Positions 12,405 to 14,574 of a stretch of 14,574 bases of DNA are shown in pieces. How positions within the stretch are numbered: the first letter of the stretch is position 1; every line of letters starts with the position of its first letter. Below the pieces are notes generated by a model that worked only from the letters and a program-made list of their open reading frames with translations, was not told the DNA's origin and made no database searches. The DNA is from CAZYIW01 sp964647705. Its GTDB lineage: Bacteria > Pseudomonadota > Gammaproteobacteria > PS1 > Pseudothioglobaceae. A program made the translations under genes and the position numbers. Location: the NCBI GenBank assembly GCA_964647705.1, contig CAZYIW010000030.1, forward strand, positions 1 to 14,574, written 5' to 3'.

Positions 12405-14507
12405 ATGGCAAGACAAACTCCACTTAATCGTTATCGTAATGTCGGCATCATGGCACATATTGATGCAGGTAAAACAACCACGACTGAGCGTATTCTTCTA
12501 TACACAGGTCGCACACACAAAATTGGTGAAGTGCATGATGGCGGTGCAACCATGGACTGGATGGAGCAAGAACAAGAACGCGGTATTACCATCACTTCAG
12601 CAGCCACGACTTGTTTTTGGCGCGGTATGGATAACCAATTTGATGAGCACCGTATTAATATTATCGACACACCAGGCCACGTAGACTTTACCATTGAGGT
12701 TGAACGTTCACTAAAGGTTTTGGATGGTGCGTGCGCAGTATTTTGTGCAGTGGGTGGTGTAGAGCCTCAGTCTGAAACAGTTTGGCGTCAAGCCAACAAA
12801 TACAATGTACCACGAATTGGTTTTGTCAATAAGATGGATCGTGCCGGTGCAGATTTTTTGCGCGTTTGCGATCAAGTGAAAGAACGTCTGGGTGGCAACC
12901 CAGTACCTATGCAAATTGCCATTGGTGCTGAAGATGCGTTTGAAGGTGTTGTAGATTTGATTTCCATGAAGGCAATCTATTGGAATGAAGCCGATCAAGG
13001 CGCAACATATGAAACCAAAGATATTCCTGATAATTTAAAAGATTTAGCAGAAGAAAAACGTGAATTTATGATTGAATCTGCTGCTGAGGCATCAGAAGAA
13101 TTGATGGACAAATACCTAGAAGAAGGCGAACTAACGGCCGATGAAATCAGACAAGGTATTCGTATTCAAACCATTAATAATGAAATTATCCCAATGTTTT
13201 GTGGGTCTGCATTCAAAAACAAGGGTGTACAGGCTGTGTTAGATGCGATGATTTCATATATGCCTGCACCAACAGAAGTTGATGCAATTGAGGGTGTAAA
13301 GGAAGATGACAGCGAAGCAAAGATCATTAGAAATGCTGATGATAACGAACCATTTGCAGCATTGGCGTTTAAGATTGCAACCGATCCATTTGTGGGGAAT
13401 CTGACGTTCTTCCGTGTTTATTCGGGCGTACTCAACTCAGGTGATTTTGTATATAACTCATCTAAGGGTAAGAAAGAACGTATCGGTCGTATTGTGCAAA
13501 TGCATTCAAATGATCGTGAAGAAATTAAAGAAGTGCGCGCTGGCGATATTGCTGCTGCCATTGGTCTTAAGGATGTAACGACTGGTGATACGCTTTCTGA
13601 TATGAAAGATAAAGTTGTACTAGAGAGAATGGAATTCCCTGAGCCGGTAATCGCTTTAGCAGTGGAGCCAAAATCGAAAGCTGATCAAGAAAAGATGGGT
13701 ATTGCGCTTGGAAAACTGGCGAATGAAGACCCTTCATTTAGAGTATCAACCGATGAAGAATCAGGTCAAACCATTATTGCTGGTATGGGCGAGCTGCATC
13801 TAGACATTATTGTTGATCGTATGATTCGCGAATTTGATGTTGAATGTAATGTCGGTGCACCACAGGTGGCGTATCGAGAAACCATTACATCGATGGTTGA
13901 GCATGAGCACAAGTTTGCCAAACAATCTGGTGGTCGTGGTCAATATGGTCATGTTTTCCTACGTATCGAGCCACAAGAAGCAGGTGCTGGTTATGAATTT
14001 GTCGATGAAATTAAAGGTGGTGTGATTCCTAAAGAATACATCCCTGCTGTGAACAAAGGTATTCAAGAGCAAATGGAAAATGGTGTTTTGGCTGGCTTCC
14101 CATTGGTGGACATGAAAGTGACTGTTTATGATGGATCTTATCACGATGTGGATTCAAATGAGATGGCATTTAAGATTGCTGCATCAATGTGTGTGCGCGA
14201 TGGTGTTAAACTTGCCAAACCACAATTGCTAGAGCCTATGATGAATGTTGAGGTGGTTACGCCAGAAGATTACATGGGTGATGTGATGGGTGATATCAAT
14301 CGTCGTCGTGGTATTGTAGGATCAATGGATGACATTCCATCAGGCAAACAACTTAAAGCAGAAGTACCATTGGCTGAGATGTTTGGATATGCCAATGATT
14401 TGCGTTCAATGACACAAGGCCGTGCAAACTATTCTATGGAATTTGCAAAATATGTGGCAGCACCAGGTAATGTTGCTGACGAGGTCATTGCAAAACTAAA
14501 CAAGTAA
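12405..14507 (+). CDS. fusA: translation elongation factor G
   Basis: EF-G is the GTPase that drives tRNA-mRNA translocation and, with RRF, ribosome recycling. The 700-aa protein (E. coli 704) is complete. G1 AHIDAGKT is at 17-24, G2 RGITITSA follows, G3 DTPGH is at 88-92 with the catalytic His92, G4 NKMD is at 142-145, and G5 GSAFKNKG follows. The C-terminal domains include AGMGELHLDII, GGRGQYGHVF and the RRGIVGSMDD loop of domain V. AAGGA precedes the ATG by 7 nt, and the gap from rpsG is 21 nt. The next gene is tuf, 12 nt downstream. Confidence 0.99.
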   Translation: MARQTPLNRYRNVGIMAHIDAGKTTTTERILLYTGRTHKIGEVHDGGATMDWMEQEQERGITITSAATTCFWRGMDNQFDEHRINIIDTPGHVDFTIEVERSLKVLDGACAVFCAVGGVEPQSETVWRQANKYNVPRIGFVNKMDRAGADFLRVCDQVKERLGGNPVPMQIAIGAEDAFEGVVDLISMKAIYWNEADQGATYETKDIPDNLKDLAEEKREFMIESAAEASEELMDKYLEEGELTADEIRQGIRIQTINNEIIPMFCGSAFKNKGVQAVLDAMISYMPAPTEVDAIEGVKEDDSEAKIIRNADDNEPFAALAFKIATDPFVGNLTFFRVYSGVLNSGDFVYNSSKGKKERIGRIVQMHSNDREEIKEVRAGDIAAAIGLKDVTTGDTLSDMKDKVVLERMEFPEPVIALAVEPKSKADQEKMGIALGKLANEDPSFRVSTDEESGQTIIAGMGELHLDIIVDRMIREFDVECNVGAPQVAYRETITSMVEHEHKFAKQSGGRGQYGHVFLRIEPQEAGAGYEFVDEIKGGVIPKEYIPAVNKGIQEQMENGVLAGFPLVDMKVTVYDGSYHDVDSNEMAFKIAASMCVRDGVKLAKPQLLEPMMNVEVVTPEDYMGDVMGDINRRRGIVGSMDDIPSGKQLKAEVPLAEMFGYANDLRSMTQGRANYSMEFAKYVAAPGNVADEVIAKLNK

Positions 14508-14519
14508 GGAGATCTTAAG

Positions 14520-14574
14520 ATGTCAAAAGAAAAATTCGAAAGAACCAAACCCCACGTTAACGTGGGTACTATCG
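14520..14574 (+). CDS. tuf: elongation factor Tu, N-terminal fragment cut by window end
   Basis: Only the first 18 codons are in the window: MSKEKFERTKPHVNVGTI, identical to the start of E. coli EF-Tu. EF-Tu brings aminoacyl-tRNA to the ribosome as a GTP complex. The Shine-Dalgarno AAGGAG (14506-14511) overlaps the fusA stop codon, so translation of tuf is closely linked to fusA. The truncation is due to the window edge, not a mutation. Confidence 0.97.
   Translation, partial: MSKEKFERTKPHVNVGTI

Noticed and set aside
12289..12998. Alternative frames of 87-131 aa over rpsG and fusA
   Set aside because: They are shadows of two highly conserved genes and lack any recognisable domain.
14551..14566. 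Perfect 16-bp palindrome CCCACGTTAACGTGGG in the start of tuf
   Set aside because: It encodes the invariant PHVNVG of EF-Tu; the HVNV codons largely create the palindrome, so coding constraint explains it.
1..14574. Search for CRISPR, insertion sequences, integrases, toxin-antitoxin or phage genes
   Set aside because: No array-like repeats, transposase motifs, terminal inverted repeats or att duplications beside the tRNAs were seen.

Overview
The window looks like a chromosomal stretch from a free-living or symbiotic sulfur-oxidizing gammaproteobacterium. Evidence for this: a full-length SoxB (periplasmic thiosulfate oxidation), a YeeE/YedE-type sulfur-compound transporter, a meso-diaminopimelate-type MurE and a KdsD (both Gram-negative envelope enzymes), E. 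coli-like rpsL-rpsG-fusA-tuf order, and a pgsA/tRNA-Gly(GCC) pair that matches the E. coli pgsA-glyW neighbourhood. Base composition is AT-leaning and both tRNAs have encoded CCA. A member of the SUP05/Thioglobus/bivalve-symbiont group is plausible, but this is an inference from gene content, not a phylogenetic placement.

Layout, left to right. (1) 1-695: tRNA-Gly(GCC) and pgsA on the minus strand, the tRNA with its own promoter inside the end of pgsA. (2) 796-2513: tas (aldo/keto reductase, plus) and a haloacid-dehalogenase-type hydrolase (minus), convergent, sharing a TTAA over their stop codons. (3) 2569-5377: tRNA-Arg(ACG), murF and murE on the minus strand. The two mur genes overlap and stand apart from the rest of a dcw cluster. 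(4) 5378-8643: a 201-bp divergent control region, then soxB with a strong ribosome binding site and a strong intrinsic terminator. The terminator runs into the start codon of a HupE/UreJ_2-family membrane protein. (5) 8678-10859: yeeE-kdsD operon on the minus strand, with overlapping genes. (6) 10954-11424: low-molecular-weight protein tyrosine phosphatase. (7) 11431-14574: the str operon (rpsL, rpsG, fusA, start of tuf) behind a near-ideal sigma-70 promoter.

Functionally there are three groups: envelope building (pgsA phospholipid, murE/murF peptidoglycan, kdsD for Kdo/LPS), sulfur metabolism (soxB and the YeeE-type permease, possibly the HupE-like protein) and translation (str operon, two tRNAs). 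No mobile element, CRISPR array, phage gene or integrase is visible, and no gene-free stretch exceeds 300 bases. I did not find a clear new multi-gene system. The points most worth a second look are the terminator/start-codon junction between soxB and the HupE-like gene, that protein's uncharacterised periplasmic domain, the coupling of kdsD to a sulfur transporter, and a hairpin at the very 5' end of the str mRNA.
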